The position numbers were made by a program, and so were the translations under genes. A stretch of 64,000 bases of DNA, taken from Acinetobacter gandensis. Its GTDB lineage: Bacteria > Pseudomonadota > Gammaproteobacteria > Pseudomonadales > Moraxellaceae. Below, piece after piece: positions 1-9,327 of the stretch; within the stretch, counting starts at the first letter, position 1, and every line of letters begins with the position of its first letter. Location: assembly GCF_001678755.1 (NCBI RefSeq), contig NZ_LZDS01000001.1:244953-308952 (forward strand), in the 5' to 3' direction. Below the pieces are notes generated by a model. The model saw only the letters and a list, made by a program, of their open reading frames with translations, had not been told where the DNA came from and made no database searches.

Positions 1-813
1 TGAATTGGCTTTGAAAGCCGCATCCCACTGCATTTTATTTTCTTCAAATAAAACCACAGCAGTTGAACCCAAGTAGAAACGACCAAGTTCGGCACCTTTT
101 TCCAAGAATAAATCGTGTTGATTTAACTCTAAGCGACCTGTTGGCTTTACCTTCCCTGTTGCAACAGTTTCAATCCCTGCAACGATCATCGCGCCCACGA
201 GTACCACAGCCATACGACCGACTTCAGTATCAAATAAGCAAACCATACGCTCATTGCGCGCAAATAAACCCTGAATGTTTTCCGCAGTGGTTTGGTTCAC
301 TGAGAACAACTCACCTGGCACATATAGAGTTTCAGTTAAGGTCCCTGCAAATGGCATATGTACGCGGTGATAATCTTTTGGTGATAGATACACAGTTGCA
401 AATTGACCATTTTTAAAGGGTTCAGCCAATTGTGGATCTGCAATCAAATTTTCAACCGTAAATTTCTGACCTTTGGCCTGAAACACATCACCATTTTCAA
501 TTTTGCCTAATTGAGAAATTGCACCATCTGCGGGTGAAACAACACTATTGGCATTGCTGTCAATTTCACGTACACCCTCTTTTAAAGAGCGCGTGAAAAA
601 CTCATTGAATGACTTAAATTTTAAGGCATTGCTTTGTTCAGCAATCGACATATCGATGCCATACTGCGCTTTAAATGCAGTAATTACGGCATTTTTCACT
701 ACAGGATTTTCACTTGCTGCAAGCTTACCGACAATACGTGATAATTTATGCTGTGGAACAACACGCTGTGCTTGAATAAAAATTTGTTTTTTTAACTGAG
801 ATGTAAGGCTCAA
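1..813 (-). CDS. psd: Phosphatidylserine decarboxylase, 3' end cut by window edge
   Basis: Converts phosphatidylserine to phosphatidylethanolamine at the inner membrane. I translated the minus strand directly because the gene runs off the window start. About 270 residues are visible, beginning [10 protein letters not shown] and including the family segments [12 protein letters not shown] and the YHRVHMP motif typical of Psd. The pyruvoyl-forming LGST-type site is seen near the visible end ([11 protein letters not shown]). The start is taken as TTG at 811-813, preceded by a good ribosome binding site (GGAGAG, 8 nt away). This TTG overlaps the stop of the upstream sulfurtransferase gene, so the pair is probably translationally coupled. 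Only the last few residues should be missing. An ATG start is not available nearby. Confidence 0.93.
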   Translation of the reverse strand, partial: MSLTSQLKKQIFIQAQRVVPQHKLSRIVGKLAASENPVVKNAVITAFKAQYGIDMSIAEQSNALKFKSFNEFFTRSLKEGVREIDSNANSVVSPADGAISQLGKIENGDVFQAKGQKFTVENLIADPQLAEPFKNGQFATVYLSPKDYHRVHMPFAGTLTETLYVPGELFSVNQTTAENIQGLFARNERMVCLFDTEVGRMAVVLVGAMIVAGIETVATGKVKPTGRLELNQHDLFLEKGAELGRFYLGSTAVVLFEENKMQWDAAFKANS

Positions 814-1658
814 GACGGCAACTCTCCGGTGATCACAGGACTATCGAGTCGGTTGCCCCACTCGCTCCACGCACCATCATAAGCTTGAATGTTCCAACCG
901 AGTAAACGTCCCAATATATAAGCCAAGCCTGAACGATGATGAGACTGACAGTACACCACGACAGGTTCGTTTAAATTGAATCCCAATTGTTCTAAGCGTT
1001 GTTGTGTGCGTTCTAAAGGATGCAATTTTAAATGATTTTGTCGGTTTAGGGCAGTACTCCATTCGAAATGACGTGCACCTGGAATGTGACCGCCGCGTCG
1101 CGCGGCTAAACGTAGTCCGGTATATTCATCTTCGGTACGGCAATCCCATACTTGTACCTGTTGCTGCTGTACCTGTTCCAGCAGCGTCTCGTAAGTCGTT
1201 TGGTACTGTTCACGTGCTTGCACATCGACAGTCACCAATGGAGATACTGGTGCAAACTGCTCAACGTCTGATGAGGTTGGCAAGCCCGCACCTAACCACG
1301 CATGAATACCACCGTTCAGTAAACTGGTATTTTCAAAACCGAGGCAATGTAAGTTCCAAATTAAACGCCCTGCCCATGCCCCCCCTTCATCGTCATACAC
1401 CACCACATGATGTTCTGGTGTGATATTCAGGTAAGCAATCAGCTGTTCTAAACCGGCCTGATCAGGCAATAGCCCCATCGCTTGTTCATCTTGGCGTACC
1501 AATAGTTTAGGTTGTACATGTAAGGCATGCGGGATATGTAATTGGTCATACACCGAACGACGACTGAGGTCAATAATCCGTAGTTTTTCGTTGCCCAAAT
1601 GAGGCACTAAATCTTCTGCTTCAATCAGCAGACCAAAATTAAATGTAGATGCAGTCAT
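810..1658 (-). CDS. sseA: Sulfurtransferase with two rhodanese domains (SseA/TST type)
   Basis: Transfers sulfur from 3-mercaptopyruvate or thiosulfate to an acceptor through a cysteine persulfide. About 282 residues form two rhodanese domains. The first carries VVVYD where a catalytic cysteine would sit, so it is the inactive domain. The second has [12 protein letters not shown], with the catalytic cysteine followed by an unusual loop; the classical SseA loop is CGSGVTA-like, so substrate preference is uncertain. I chose the ATG at 1658 (MTASTFNFG) because the longer reading frame upstream gives a lysine-rich, unlikely N-terminus. The stop overlaps the TTG start of psd. A terminator for the preceding pncB lies just upstream, so this gene must have its own promoter in the short gap. 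Confidence 0.85.
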   Translation of the reverse strand: MTASTFNFGLLIEAEDLVPHLGNEKLRIIDLSRRSVYDQLHIPHALHVQPKLLVRQDEQAMGLLPDQAGLEQLIAYLNITPEHHVVVYDDEGGAWAGRLIWNLHCLGFENTSLLNGGIHAWLGAGLPTSSDVEQFAPVSPLVTVDVQAREQYQTTYETLLEQVQQQQVQVWDCRTEDEYTGLRLAARRGGHIPGARHFEWSTALNRQNHLKLHPLERTQQRLEQLGFNLNEPVVVYCQSHHRSGLAYILGRLLGWNIQAYDGAWSEWGNRLDSPVITGELPS

Positions 1659-1760
1659 CGTTTTCGTGTTGTACTTTGCCCGATTGAATTTGATCTTAGC
1701 ATAAGTCATTTTCACTATTATTCTGAATTTTTGCATTCCTTTAGCAATATTTTAGATATA

Positions 1761-1789
1761 AAAAAGCCGAATCATTGATTCGGCTTTTT
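1761..1789 (-). terminator. Rho-independent terminator after pncB
   Basis: AAAAAGCCGAAT-CATTG-ATTCGGCTTTTT is a 12-bp stem with A/T tracts on both sides. It lies 22 bp beyond the pncB stop when read on the minus strand. Confidence 0.85.
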
Positions 1790-1810
1790 AAGTTTTATCT
1801 AAAACTGTGC

Positions 1811-3019
1811 TTAAGCGCTCACTTCAGAGATGTCAAAAACCTGACGTAAATAAGCCAAGAAGGTGTCGTTATCCGTCATGGTTTTACCCGGACTGTCGGA
1901 AATTTTTGCCACAGATTGACCATTACATTCAACCAACTTCAACACGATATTCAGTGCAGTTTGCCCCATATCATTGGTCAAGTTGGTGCCAATACCAAAA
2001 CTCACTTGGAAACGGTCTTTAAAGTAATTGTGTAAATCCCAAGCTTTTTCAATGTTCAAGCCATCACTGAAAGTCAGCATTTTGGTTTTACTGTCAATTT
2101 TAAGCTTTTTATAGTGTGCATATGCTTTGTCACCCCATTCATATGGGTCACCACTATCATGGCGTAAACCATCAAACAATTTGGCAAAGTACAGGTCAAA
2201 ATCACGTAAGAATGCATCCATTCCAACCACATCGGTCAAGGCAATACCTAAATCACCGCGGTATTCCTGTACCCATGTTTCTAGCGCAGACTTTTGGAAG
2301 TTACGTAGACGAACATCAAGCGCTTGGAACGCTTGTAGGAACTCATGCGCCATGGTACCAATTGGAGTAATGTTCAAGTCTTTGGCAATCAGAACATTAC
2401 TGGTACCACGGAAAATATACGGCGAAGCCTGATTAAATTCTTCAATTACATGCTTTTGCCATGCATAACTATAACGACGACGCGTACCAAAATCAGACAC
2501 CAAGAATGGTGGATCGTTTGGATTTTGCTGTGCTTCATACTGTTTCAGTAAGGCAATTTTATGCTGTAAACGGCGCTCACCTTCGGCTAAAACTTCAGGT
2601 GTACGAATACGTTGGAAATATAGTTCATTGACGATGGCTAAAACAAAGATTTCGAACATCATCGCTTGAACCATTGGGCCTTCTACCCAAATATCGAGGC
2701 GACCTTCATCATCAATACCCGCTTTAATAAAACGGCGTTTTAATTGGAATAATTCGAGATAATCAACAAAGTCACTTTTAATAAAACGTAAGCTACGTAA
2801 ATAAGTCAGTTCATCTTCTTTGAATTTTAACTGGCAAAGCATGTCGAGTTGGCTGTTCAAATCATCCAAAATCTCAACCAGCGGATAAACTGTGTCGTCC
2901 AAATTACGGCAACGGAAATGATAAACGCTGTGGGTTTGAGGAAATTTGTGCAACACCACCTGAAGCATGGTGAATTTATATAGATCTGTGTCTAATAAAG
3001 AGTGAATGATTGGAGACAT
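1811..3019 (-). CDS. pncB: Nicotinate phosphoribosyltransferase
   Basis: Makes nicotinate mononucleotide from nicotinate and PRPP, the committed step of the Preiss-Handler NAD salvage route. The 402-residue product starts [18 protein letters not shown], the standard opening of PncB, and contains SDFGTRRR and GTSN motifs that bind the phosphoribosyl group. Length matches the bacterial family (about 400). It is a single-gene unit bounded by terminators on both sides. pncA (nicotinamidase, 13952-14602) and nadC (27319-28164) are also in this window but are not adjacent, so there is no NAD operon. Confidence 0.96.
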   Translation of the reverse strand: MSPIIHSLLDTDLYKFTMLQVVLHKFPQTHSVYHFRCRNLDDTVYPLVEILDDLNSQLDMLCQLKFKEDELTYLRSLRFIKSDFVDYLELFQLKRRFIKAGIDDEGRLDIWVEGPMVQAMMFEIFVLAIVNELYFQRIRTPEVLAEGERRLQHKIALLKQYEAQQNPNDPPFLVSDFGTRRRYSYAWQKHVIEEFNQASPYIFRGTSNVLIAKDLNITPIGTMAHEFLQAFQALDVRLRNFQKSALETWVQEYRGDLGIALTDVVGMDAFLRDFDLYFAKLFDGLRHDSGDPYEWGDKAYAHYKKLKIDSKTKMLTFSDGLNIEKAWDLHNYFKDRFQVSFGIGTNLTNDMGQTALNIVLKLVECNGQSVAKISDSPGKTMTDNDTFLAYLRQVFDISEVSA

Positions 3020-3070
3020 AAAGACTTTCAGTTTTTATCAACTCATTGCATTAAAGCATACTTTATTTGA

Positions 3071-3128
3071 AAAAAGCCGATTGATTTGGTTGAATTCAGT
3101 ATTAATTCACTCAAATCATCGGCTTTTT
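3071..3128 (-). terminator. Long hairpin terminator after the ankyrin gene
   Basis: AAAAAGCCGAT at the left pairs with ATCGGCTTTTT at the right. Further pairing ATTTG/CAAAT and GAATT/AATTC extends the stem inward. Read on the minus strand it closes the catalase-ankyrin unit; the run of T makes it rho-independent. Confidence 0.8.
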
Positions 3129-3165
3129 CAGCATTTTTCAGCAGGATGAAAAACTTATTTTGCGG

Positions 3166-3666
3166 TTATTTTTTCAATAATTGCTGATATTTCTCTTCCT
3201 GACCAAACTCACGTGCAAACTGCTCTGCTGTTTTCTGCCCAGTTTGTTGCGCATTCATATCACAGTCAACTTGGCGCAATTGTTTGGCAATCGCCCACTC
3301 CAGTTTAAACATTGCACCCATCAGCGCAGTGTTGCCTTTATTGTCACGTGCGCAGCGATCTGCTCCATAGGCTAACAATGTCGTCACAATAGGTTGGTGA
3401 CCATAGTAAGTCGCCATCATCAAGGGTGTGAAGCCTGAGCCATTACGTACATCCACAGGAAAGCCATTTTTTAAGAACTCATCTATCACTTCTTGATTGC
3501 CTGTTTTCGCAGCCGCAAAGAATAAATTGATTAATTCTTGTTGTGAGGCCACCTGATGACTTTCAGACGCCTGAGTCGGGGAGATATCTGCAGCAACTGT
3601 AGCCGTTGCGAATGCGGTACTCGCTGCAAAAAGACTCATAAGTATTGCGTGCTTCAAAGCTTTCAT
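3166..3666 (-). CDS. Exported ankyrin-repeat protein next to catalase (AnkB-like)
   Basis: About 166 residues: an N-terminal signal peptide (MKALKHAILMSLFAAS... cut near ATVAA), then roughly three ankyrin repeats (GFTPLMMATYYGH and NKGNTALMGAM are the clearest TPLM/TALM turns). The start at 3666 is chosen because a GGAG ribosome site lies 6 nt upstream; the longer frame lacks one. It lies 176 bp downstream of a signal-peptide-bearing catalase on the same strand. In Pseudomonas aeruginosa an ankyrin protein, AnkB, sits beside katB and supports its activity in the periplasm. By that precedent this protein probably assists the neighbouring catalase; that role is inferred from family and context. 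Confidence 0.8.
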   Translation of the reverse strand: MKALKHAILMSLFAASTAFATATVAADISPTQASESHQVASQQELINLFFAAAKTGNQEVIDEFLKNGFPVDVRNGSGFTPLMMATYYGHQPIVTTLLAYGADRCARDNKGNTALMGAMFKLEWAIAKQLRQVDCDMNAQQTGQKTAEQFAREFGQEEKYQQLLKK

Positions 3667-3740
3667 GATGAACTCCAACAAGAATCAAAATTACAAAGGT
3701 GTAAAACAACGGTTTTGAAAAAACATTCAGAAAAGAGTGC

Positions 3741-3839
3741 CTGTAAAACTCCCCTAGGGTTGCAGGAAAGGATTTGAGTTTTACAGGACTTCTCGGTGGT
3801 GACTCCTATACCCTAGTCACCGATTTGATTGACGAATCG
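3741..3839. repeat. Cluster of three inverted repeats between catalase and ankyrin genes
   Basis: Three consecutive inverted repeats: CTGTAAAACTC (3741-3751) with GAGTTTTACAG (3776-3786); GGTGACT (3798-3804) with AGTCACC (3815-3821); and CGATT with AATCG (about 3821-3839). None is followed by a clear T-run on the minus strand. They may attenuate or process the catalase-ankyrin transcript, protecting the catalase part. Confidence 0.6.
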
Positions 3840-3842
3840 AAA

Positions 3843-5360
3843 TTAGTCTTTCAATTGAGCTGCTTTCGCTTTAACAGTCGCGATGTTACCGTTTACAGCC
3901 TTTGTCATACGTGTACCGTAGTCAGCATCTGCTTTGTAGAAGTAAGACAACATGATGTGTTTCGTTTCTGAATCTTTAACGTTGCCTAAGTCAGCCGCTA
4001 AATTCATGATTAAGTTGTCTTTTTCTTTAGCAGTGTATGAACGGTAAAGTTCACCCGCTTGCTTGAAGTTTTGCTCTTTCACAGCACGTTGTTGAACTGT
4101 GCCAGAAAGTGGAGTTTCTACCGCACGTGCTTTAGCAGTCGCAGGTTTTGGCTCAATACGGCTTGGTTCGTAGTTCACGTTAGATGAAGTACCGCCAACG
4201 TTCATGTAGCCATCTTGGTTGTTGTTGTTCACATTAACCACTGGACGGTTTACAGGAATTTGTTGGTGGTTCGCACCCAAACGGTACATTTGAGTATCTG
4301 AGTAAGAGAAGATACGACCTTGTAATAGACGGTCTTCTGATGGCTCGATACCTGGTACTAAGTTACCTGGAGCCAATGCCACTTGTTCCGTTTCTTGGAA
4401 GAAGTTTTTCGGCATACGGTTAAGTGTCAACGTACCCACTTTAGTTTCTGGAACTAGGTTAGTTGGCCAGATTTTAGTTGGATCTAGTGGATCGAAGTCA
4501 AACTTACCAAGGTCTTTAGGATCCATAACTTGGATGTAAAGATCCCATTTAGGGAAGTTACCCGCGTTGATGTTTTTGTACAAATCGTTAGTCAAGTGGT
4601 TGAAGTCTTTACCTTGTAACTCACCCGCTTCTTTAACGTTCAGACCTTTCACGCCTTGTTTAGAGCGGAAGTTGAACTTCACGTATTTGTATTCGCCTTT
4701 ATCGTTGTGCAGTTTGAATGCGTGTACACCGAAACCATCTTGCTCACGGTAGCTAGTTGGAACACCTAGGTTACCATACACATAAGTCAACATGTTGGTT
4801 GCCCATGGTTGGCTAGACAAAAAGTCAAATACGCGGTTCGCGTCTTGAACGTTGTCAATTGGGCTTGGCTTCATTGCGTGAATGAAGTCAGGGAATTTGA
4901 TTGCATCACGGATGAAGAATACTGGAGTTTGGTTACCCACTAAATCCCAGTTACCTTCTTGAGTGTAGAACTTGATCGCGAAACCGTGCGGGTCACGTAG
5001 AGTTTCTGGCGAATGTTTACCGTGAATTACTGTAGAGAAACGTAGGAATACAGGAGTTTTAGTCCCTGCTTTGAACAATGAAGCTACTGTTAGATCAGAT
5101 AAATCTTTAGTTGCTACAAACTCACCGTAAGCACCTGTACCACGTGCGTGTACAACACGCTCAGGAATACGCTCACGACCAAAACGCTGTAATTTTTGTA
5201 CTAATTGCACATCTTGAAGCAATACAGAACCGTTAGGACCTGCTGTAATTGAGTTTTGGTTGTCACCTACAGGTGCACCGTTGTCTTTAGTTAACGCCGC
5301 AGCTTGAGTCGCAGCTGTAGCTGTTGCAAGCATTGCAACCAGCAAAGAACGCTTAAACAT
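3843..5360 (-). CDS. katB: Exported haem catalase (KatB-like)
   Basis: Breaks hydrogen peroxide into water and oxygen. The 505-residue protein has a signal peptide (MFKRSLLVAMLATATAATQAAA), so it should act in the periplasm. Clade-3-type catalase landmarks are present: catalytic His71 in RVVHARG, Asn143 in GNQTPVF, and the haem signature RIFSYSDTQ with proximal Tyr353. The only odd stretch is a low-complexity NVNNNNQDG loop, normal in this family. The ankyrin gene downstream supports a katB-ankB arrangement. The gap to the divergent dtd gene (5361-5589) must contain the promoter; an OxyR site is plausible but I could not define one. Confidence 0.92.
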   Translation of the reverse strand: MFKRSLLVAMLATATAATQAAALTKDNGAPVGDNQNSITAGPNGSVLLQDVQLVQKLQRFGRERIPERVVHARGTGAYGEFVATKDLSDLTVASLFKAGTKTPVFLRFSTVIHGKHSPETLRDPHGFAIKFYTQEGNWDLVGNQTPVFFIRDAIKFPDFIHAMKPSPIDNVQDANRVFDFLSSQPWATNMLTYVYGNLGVPTSYREQDGFGVHAFKLHNDKGEYKYVKFNFRSKQGVKGLNVKEAGELQGKDFNHLTNDLYKNINAGNFPKWDLYIQVMDPKDLGKFDFDPLDPTKIWPTNLVPETKVGTLTLNRMPKNFFQETEQVALAPGNLVPGIEPSEDRLLQGRIFSYSDTQMYRLGANHQQIPVNRPVVNVNNNNQDGYMNVGGTSSNVNYEPSRIEPKPATAKARAVETPLSGTVQQRAVKEQNFKQAGELYRSYTAKEKDNLIMNLAADLGNVKDSETKHIMLSYFYKADADYGTRMTKAVNGNIATVKAKAAQLKD

Positions 5361-5589
5361 GGTCTATCTCTCTAAATTAAATACCTTTCCTGCACCGCTA
5401 AAGATACGGATATTCTTTATAGAGACAAAACAGATAATATTTATTATTTCAATCGTATATTCAGATTATTAAATATTAACCATTTATTTTTCAATTAATT
5501 AAGATCAAAAAAACATCAGTTCTGATTAAACAAAAGCTGAGCTTTGCTACAATCATTGTCCTCTTTATCTGAACTATTTGGACCTATAT

Positions 5590-6030
5590 ATGCGTGCCTT
5601 GTTACAACGAGTTCTTGAAGCCAAAGTCGTGGTCGATGGTCAAGTGACCGGTGAAATCAATCACGGTATTTTGGTTTTTTTGGGACTTGGTAAAGATGAT
5701 AATTTTGAGAAAGGCAAAAAGCTGATTGATAAGATTTTGAAATATCGTTTTTTTGATGATGAACAAGGCAAAATGGGATGGAATGTTAGCCAAGCAGATG
5801 GTGGCTTGTTATTGGTTTCTCAATTTACGCTCATGGCACAGACGCAAAAAGGTTTACGTCCTGATTTTGGCCCAGCTATGCCGCCAAGCGAAGCAAAAGC
5901 CCTCTATGAACAATTGGTCGACTATGCAAAATCACAATTTAAAAATGTACAGACAGGCATTTTTGCAGCGGATATGAAAGTACATTTAGTTAATGATGGG
6001 CCGGTCACTTTTAATTTAGAAATTGAATAA
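5590..6030 (+). CDS. dtd: D-aminoacyl-tRNA deacylase
   Basis: Removes D-amino acids (and glycine) mis-loaded on tRNA. 146 residues starting MRALLQRVLEAKV, which is the usual Dtd N-terminus; the in-frame ATG 12 nt earlier would add MDLY and is less likely. Both hallmark motifs are visible: SQFTL in the middle and NDGPVTF at the C-terminus, the latter being the Gly-cisPro motif that excludes L-amino acids. It is divergent from the catalase and followed by a strong terminator. Confidence 0.95.
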   Translation: MRALLQRVLEAKVVVDGQVTGEINHGILVFLGLGKDDNFEKGKKLIDKILKYRFFDDEQGKMGWNVSQADGGLLLVSQFTLMAQTQKGLRPDFGPAMPPSEAKALYEQLVDYAKSQFKNVQTGIFAADMKVHLVNDGPVTFNLEIE

Positions 6031-6042
6031 AAACGAAGTAAT

Positions 6043-6070
6043 AAAAAAGCCCTCAGTTGAGGGCTTTTTT
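6043..6070 (+). terminator. Bidirectional terminator after dtd
   Basis: AAAAAAGCCCTC-AGTT-GAGGGCTTTTTT, a 12-bp stem with A and T tracts. It serves dtd on the plus strand and the converging lipoprotein gene on the minus strand. Confidence 0.9.
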
Positions 6071-6094
6071 ATTACTTAAATTAAATCTCAGCTT

Positions 6095-6603
6095 TTACAG
6101 CGTTGTAATTAATTTTGCGCGTTGCATCATATCTACTGGAATATCTTTCACAAGCATAACTGTTAATGATTGCTCATTTTTCTGTGCAGCAGTTGTTTGA
6201 TTCGCATCTAATACCGCATTTACATCAGACGGATTCAATGTATACATTGCACCCGTTGCTGGATCAACAATTAACAAACCGATAAGTCCGCCAAAAATAA
6301 TATTAGCGACATACCAACCATTTACCGTTCCTGTTACCTGTACAGTCTTTGTTTGATAGCCATCTTTTTTAAATGTCACATCATAAGCTGCAGGTTTAAA
6401 GTATCCAGTGCCACGTTTTAAAGTAACAGTGCAGGTGTGATGCCAGTATGTACTTTTTCTCCAGCTTTATTTGTAATCGAAATCGATGCTTCATCTGGCA
6501 CTGACTTAAACGTTAAAGTTTGAGTTGACCCCGAAATAATGCTTGCGCAACCTGTCATTGTTAATGATGCGGCAATTAAACCCGATGTAATTAATTTTTT
6601 CAT
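6095..6603 (-). pseudogene. Small lipoprotein gene split by a single-base frameshift
   Basis: The first part (6418-6603) encodes a lipoprotein signal, MKKLITSGLIAASLTMTGCAS, with the TGC lipobox, then a short beta-rich segment ending ITPALLL and stop. The second part (6095-6379 and its upstream extension) continues in another frame. Reading CCT GC- ACT GTT ACT TTA AAA CGT restores P-A-T-V-T-L-K-R and joins the two halves. One base therefore appears to be lost near 6430. The second half has a hydrophobic segment (NIIFGGLIGLLIVD) and ends KLITTL. The full protein would be about 169 residues. It could be a real pseudogene or an assembly error; programmed frameshifting is unlikely because there is no slippery sequence. 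Confidence 0.75.
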
Positions 6604-6670
6604 AAAAATACCCCCTAAAAAGCGGAGGTATTCTTACCAAAAAAGCGTTAAATTTCAATGAAAATTAAAT

Positions 6671-7150
6671 TTATTTACCGGTTTTCTCTTTAATAAATGC
6701 ACGTGCCAGTTTGATTTTTTCTTTCACTGGTTTTGGCAGCTTAGGTGGAATCAATTTGGCAACTTGGTTAAACCAAACCAATAGGCCAAAATCACCTTCC
6801 ATTTTAATACTGCCATTTTGCATACCTGTCATAAATGCAGTTGGATCGCCTTTCATTAGCGTTTTCACACCCTGCTCACTGTCTGCAAACTGTAAAACGA
6901 AATCAGCTTTTTCCGCATCACCAGCAACCGTATCAATCTGACCATTATTTACAATAATTTGACGTGCTAGCCCCAAGTCCGTACCAATTTGTATACGGAA
7001 CTGACGTTCATGCACCAATTCAATAAATTTTGGGCTAGTACGTGCTAACTGTTTCATACGAAGAGCCAGACCTGCCACGAGTAAGTCTAATGGATCTGTA
7101 CTGACATCAACCAAAGGAAGTTTTACGACAGGAATGGATGATAGTTTCAT
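6671..7150 (-). CDS. SCP2 sterol-binding-domain protein
   Basis: 159 residues with an SCP2-like fold: FRIQIGTDLGLARQIIVNNG, then ADFVLQFADSEQGVKTLMKGDPTAF, then GSIKMEGDFGLLVWF, the typical pattern of a hydrophobic-ligand pocket that loads lipid or acyl chains. A short helical segment rich in Lys/Pro closes the protein. There is no signal peptide, so it is cytosolic or membrane associated. It stands alone between the broken lipoprotein gene and a terminator. UbiJ/UbiT proteins of ubiquinone synthesis have related domains, but nothing in the context ties this one to that pathway. Confidence 0.75.
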   Translation of the reverse strand: MKLSSIPVVKLPLVDVSTDPLDLLVAGLALRMKQLARTSPKFIELVHERQFRIQIGTDLGLARQIIVNNGQIDTVAGDAEKADFVLQFADSEQGVKTLMKGDPTAFMTGMQNGSIKMEGDFGLLVWFNQVAKLIPPKLPKPVKEKIKLARAFIKEKTGK

Positions 7151-7260
7151 GACTTGAAGCCTATTGTAATTGTTGGAAAATTGACTGGCTTCATCCTACC
7201 ATAACTTCGGTTTTCAGAAGTAAGCCTTTGTATCTCTATACTCACTGATGAGTTCATAAA

Positions 7261-7283
7261 AAATGCGCCCTTGGGCGCATTTT
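7261..7283 (-). terminator. Terminator after small membrane protein gene
   Basis: AAATGCGCCC-TT-GGGCGCATTTT; on the minus strand it follows the gene ending at 7300 and is followed by a run of T. Confidence 0.8.
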
Positions 7284-7299
7284 GTTTTTATTTTTAAAA

Positions 7300-7632
7300 T
7301 TAACGACTAGAACACTGCTGTTCTTCATCATAGACCGGTGTATGTTCAATACATTGGCGTTTTGCTAATGCGCGTTCAGCACGACGATCTTCACGTAATA
7401 ACACCAAAGTGAAGACCACCATAGCTGCCATTAGCGCTGTTAAATAACTATAGGTCACAGGCAATTCGAACATGGTTTGTGTGCCATAACGAATCACTTC
7501 AATCAGCCCCCACACCAGCATCCCCGCTAGCATAAAACCCAACCAGCGACGATAAGGCGAGAAGAAAACAGCAATCACAGCAGCCGATACCAAGCTCAGG
7601 CCAACGATGGTTGCTAAATTCGCTGTTAACAT
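7300..7632 (-). CDS. Small integral membrane protein of unknown function
   Basis: 110 residues from the ATG at 7632, which has a strong GGAGG site 5 nt upstream; the longer frame starting at 7647 is not needed. Three hydrophobic segments are visible at about residues 3-23, 29-50 and 58-78, followed by a charged, soluble tail containing two cysteines (RQCIEHTP and EQQCSSR). I do not recognise a family. The tail is probably cytoplasmic by the positive-inside rule. It is transcribed alone, with a 400-bp intergenic region upstream and a terminator downstream. Confidence 0.65.
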   Translation of the reverse strand: MLTANLATIVGLSLVSAAVIAVFFSPYRRWLGFMLAGMLVWGLIEVIRYGTQTMFELPVTYSYLTALMAAMVVFTLVLLREDRRAERALAKRQCIEHTPVYDEEQQCSSR

Positions 7633-8000
7633 AAAAACCTCCGTCATGTGACAGGTGACATCTCTTGTTGTGACAGGATGCTGACCTGTCTCACTACTGT
7701 GTATTCAGTAAATAGATTTGGTCGATCTCAATCTCTTGCAAGCATTATGCTGAGTTTTTTGCATAAAAAAAGTCTGTATTTTTGTCCTTGCGACACACCT
7801 TGTCGCAACATTATTTTGTCATTACATTTTTTCTTTTTAGATAATTTCTGGAACAATGATGACATCTCGTCTCGCGTGTCATTACAAAAAAAACCATGCT
7901 TTTTTGCCTAAATAAATTAATTTTTCGAATGCTGTTAATCGTTGTTTTTATCAACAATTTTTATTTACCACTCATCGGACAGCGACTTGAATTGGCATAA
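7633..8000. promoter_or_regulatory. Intergenic region with a 20-bp palindrome and short direct repeats
   Basis: No credible gene. The region holds the perfect palindrome TTGCGACA-CACC-TGTCGCAA (7789-7808), the direct repeats TGTCATTACA at 7817-7826 and 7877-7886, and TGACATCTC at about 7656 and 7859. GACAGG/CCTGTC pairs at 7672-7690. The palindrome has no T-run and looks more like an operator than a terminator. It presumably controls the membrane-protein gene at 7300-7632. Confidence 0.45.
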
Positions 8001-8026
8001 AAAAACGCAGCAAGAATGCTGCGTTT
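8001..8026 (-). terminator. Terminator after serB
   Basis: AAACGCAGCA-AGAA-TGCTGCGTTT pairs over 10 bp, 22 bp past the serB stop on the minus strand, with a T-run following on that strand. Confidence 0.85.
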
Positions 8027-8047
8027 AAAATGTCAAACCAAACTTAT

Positions 8048-9268
8048 TTAAGCACGGTTTAAATCTTTATCATGTACACCTAATAGGTAAAGCACCCCAT
8101 CTAAGCCAACACTTGAAATGGCTTGATTGGCATTTTGGCGTACCAATGGCTTAGCACGGAACGCCACGCCAAGACCTGCCAATGACAACATTGGTAAGTC
8201 ATTGGCACCATCACCCACAGCAATGGCTTGCTCCAGTGAAATTCCCATTTCCTCAGCAATTTGAGTCAATAAATATGCTTTACGTGCACCATCCACAATG
8301 TGGCCTTTTACTTCACCTGTCACCACACCATCTTGCACATCAAGCACATTGGCGTGCACTTCATCAATGCCGAGTTTAGCTTGAAGATATTCAGCAAAAT
8401 ATTGGAAGCCACCCGACAAAATGGCGGTGCGGTAACCCAATGCTTTCAAAGTTGAAATTAAGCGTTCAGCACCTTCGGTCACGGTTAGACGTTCAGCAAT
8501 TTTTGGCAGTACAGATGCATCCATACCTTTAAGTAACGCCACACGTGCACGGAAGCTGGCTTGGAAGTCCAATTCACCTTGCATTGCACGCTCAGTGATT
8601 TCAGCCACTTGCGCACCCACGCCTGCTTCAATGGCAAGTTCATCAATGACTTCTTGCTCAATTAAGGTAGAGTCCATGTCGAAACAAACCAAACGGCGGT
8701 TACGACGGTAAGCATTGTCTTCCTGAACTGCTACGTCTACGCCCAATTCAGTAGACAGACGTAAGCAAGCAGCACGCATTGCGGTTGCATCTAACATTTG
8801 CCCTTTCAGACCAAACTGAACACAGGCACGTTTCGGCCCCTCAACAGCTCCCTCTAACTCAGGACGACCCGATAAACGGGTCACAGTTTCAATATTGAAG
8901 CCTTGGCTCGACACAATATTTGTAACTGCCTGTAAATGAGAAGCCTGCAATTCTGGCGCAAGTGCCGTCACAATATAGCGTGTACGGCCTCCCTCATTTA
9001 CCCATTGTTGATATTCTGTTGTAGAGATTGGTTTAAAGCGCACTGTTAAGCCAATATCATGTGCTAAAATCAACATTTCCTTCATGGCTAATGCTGTCGC
9101 AGTCTGATCTTCCGACGAAACAACAATACCTAAAGTCAGCTGATTATGGATGACTGCTTGTCCAACATCTAAAATCTGTAAGGAATGAGCGGACAGAACC
9201 TGCATTAATCGTGTAAATTGATTAGGTTGGTCAGGTCCTAAAAATGATATAAGAATGATTTCTCGCAT
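8048..9268 (-). CDS. serB: Phosphoserine phosphatase with N-terminal ACT domains
   Basis: Last step of serine synthesis: phosphoserine to serine. 406 residues: two ACT-like regulatory modules (about 1-80 and 95-180) precede a HAD phosphatase. HAD motif I is FDMDSTLI with nucleophile Asp197 and Asp199; motif II is ILSGGF; motif III/IV is VGDGANDLPML. The length fits the long Pseudomonas/Acinetobacter type rather than the 322-residue E. coli enzyme. It is divergent from the membrane protein at 9328. In E. coli serB is likewise divergent from the membrane protein gene ytjB/smp. Confidence 0.95.
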   Translation of the reverse strand: MREIILISFLGPDQPNQFTRLMQVLSAHSLQILDVGQAVIHNQLTLGIVVSSEDQTATALAMKEMLILAHDIGLTVRFKPISTTEYQQWVNEGGRTRYIVTALAPELQASHLQAVTNIVSSQGFNIETVTRLSGRPELEGAVEGPKRACVQFGLKGQMLDATAMRAACLRLSTELGVDVAVQEDNAYRRNRRLVCFDMDSTLIEQEVIDELAIEAGVGAQVAEITERAMQGELDFQASFRARVALLKGMDASVLPKIAERLTVTEGAERLISTLKALGYRTAILSGGFQYFAEYLQAKLGIDEVHANVLDVQDGVVTGEVKGHIVDGARKAYLLTQIAEEMGISLEQAIAVGDGANDLPMLSLAGLGVAFRAKPLVRQNANQAISSVGLDGVLYLLGVHDKDLNRA

Positions 9269-9327
9269 GAATTGACTCGGGTCTGAGCTACAACTATTGT
9301 AAGAATCATAATCGAAATTGAATAGAA

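Noticed and set aside
1004..1423. Plus-strand frame within sseA
   Set aside because: It is a shadow of the rhodanese gene, which has clear catalytic motifs in the opposite strand.
7648..7911. 87-codon plus-strand frame in the intergenic region
   Set aside because: No ribosome site, odd composition, and it covers the palindrome and direct repeats.
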